Assembly: GCF_038442745.1 (NCBI RefSeq)
Contig: NZ_JARVCN010000193.1
Span: 1 to 6,477 of the forward strand
Direction: 5' to 3'
Length of the DNA: 6,477 nucleotides
From: Crocosphaera sp038442745
Lineage (GTDB): Bacteria > Cyanobacteriota > Cyanobacteriia > Cyanobacteriales > Microcystaceae
Shown: positions 6,204 to 6,477 of the stretch, piece after piece
Layout of the letters: the number at the start of each line of letters is the position of its first letter
Numbering within the stretch: position 1 is the stretch's first letter
The notes under the pieces: model-generated
Told to the model about the DNA's origin: nothing
Databases searched by the model: none
What the model saw: only the letters and a program-made list of their open reading frames with translations
Translations under genes and position numbers: made by a program

Positions 6204-6296
6204 TATTTTTATTTGATTTTTCAGCAATTACTAAAGAGTCCTCTATCATTTCTTTTGCTAAGAAAAATTGACGATCTCTTTATTCTCCCCCCAGGG

Positions 6297-6328
6297 ATAA
6301 TAAAGTCATTGGGAAAGGACTTTATTAT
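6297..6328. terminator. 11-bp inverted repeat, possible terminator or transcript-end structure
   Basis: ATAATAAAGTC (6297-6307) and GACTTTATTAT (6318-6328) form a perfect 11-bp stem with the ten-base loop ATTGGGAAAG. Only three T follow on the plus strand. On the minus strand the stem is followed by CCCTGG, so it is not a classic intrinsic terminator in that direction. It could end a transcript entering from outside the window or mark a small mobile-element end. The stem is mostly A/T and of moderate stability. Confidence 0.4.
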
Positions 6329-6430
6329 TTTGGATAGTTGTTTAATAGAGGTTTATCACCCTAAGTAACTCAAAATTGATGAGGAATATAGCGATCGTCA
6401 ATGACATAATATATTCAAGGGAAGATTTAG

Positions 6431-6477
6431 CTAACCGCCGAGAAGCCCCGCACTATAAACGAGGGGGATTTATCAAA
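6431..6477 (+). mobile_element. possible IS200/IS605-type right-end remnant (omega-RNA-like tail)
   Basis: The sequence GAGAAGCCCCG, a short spacer, then CGAGGGGG and ATTTATCAAA has the layout often seen just after tnpB genes at the right end of IS200/IS605 elements: a GAAGCCCC block, a C/G hairpin, then a short A/T tail. CCCC (6446-6449) can pair with the GGGGG at 6463-6467. No tnpB or tnpA lies to the left, where the channel gene begins, so this would be a solitary end or a small non-autonomous element. The window stops here. The call rests on resemblance only. Confidence 0.3.

Larger units (their letters stand above)
6094..6477. other. gene-poor AT-rich region upstream of the channel gene
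   Basis: I see no supportable coding sequence in these 384 bases on either strand. The region holds a candidate promoter for the channel gene (6176-6203), an 11-bp hairpin (6297-6328), a one-mismatch HIP1-like site around 6390, and at the right edge a C/G hairpin resembling an IS200/IS605 right end. The rest looks like AT-rich spacer. Confidence 0.6.

Noticed and set aside
1..6477. CRISPR arrays, tRNA or rRNA genes, intact transposase genes
   Set aside because: I looked for regularly spaced repeats, cloverleaf-like and rRNA-like stretches and transposase motifs and saw none.

Overview
The window looks like a piece of a low-GC cyanobacterial chromosome. Three perfect copies of the cyanobacterial HIP1 octamer GCGATCGC lie at 394-401, 855-862 and 2352-2359. 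The gene families also fit: a DUF928 protein, an MscS channel fused to a cyclic-nucleotide-binding domain, and the end of a cyanobacterial-style RTX protein. The genus cannot be fixed from the sequence alone.

Left part (1-2888). A secreted M23 metallopeptidase gene on the minus strand runs off the left edge and appears to carry a one-base frameshift near position 61. A divergent intergenic region separates it from a tight plus-strand set of three genes: a small membrane protein, the methionine sulfoxide reductase msrA, and a free-standing condensation-domain/PapA5-like acyltransferase. The gaps of 10 and 19 bases suggest one transcript.

Middle part (2890-3617), the most unusual stretch. Directly after the acyltransferase stop codon lies an antisense fragment encoding only the last ~59 residues of an RTX (haemolysin-type calcium-binding) protein. 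It is joined at about 3061-3075 to the C-terminal two thirds of a nonribosomal-peptide-synthetase-type thioesterase on the plus strand. The thioesterase keeps its Asp and His but has lost the region holding the nucleophilic Ser. Two gene ends cut and fused head-to-head look like a deletion or rearrangement scar. Together with the acyltransferase they suggest a decayed natural-product locus. A strong two-way terminator follows.

Right part (3683-6093). On the minus strand, a cNMP-gated MscS-type channel gene (bCNG class) is followed by a DUF928 gene whose start must be shortened to avoid overlapping the channel gene. The last ~380 bases (6094-6477) contain no gene that I can support. They hold a likely channel promoter, an 11-bp hairpin, and at the extreme edge a C/G hairpin that resembles the right end of an IS200/IS605 element.
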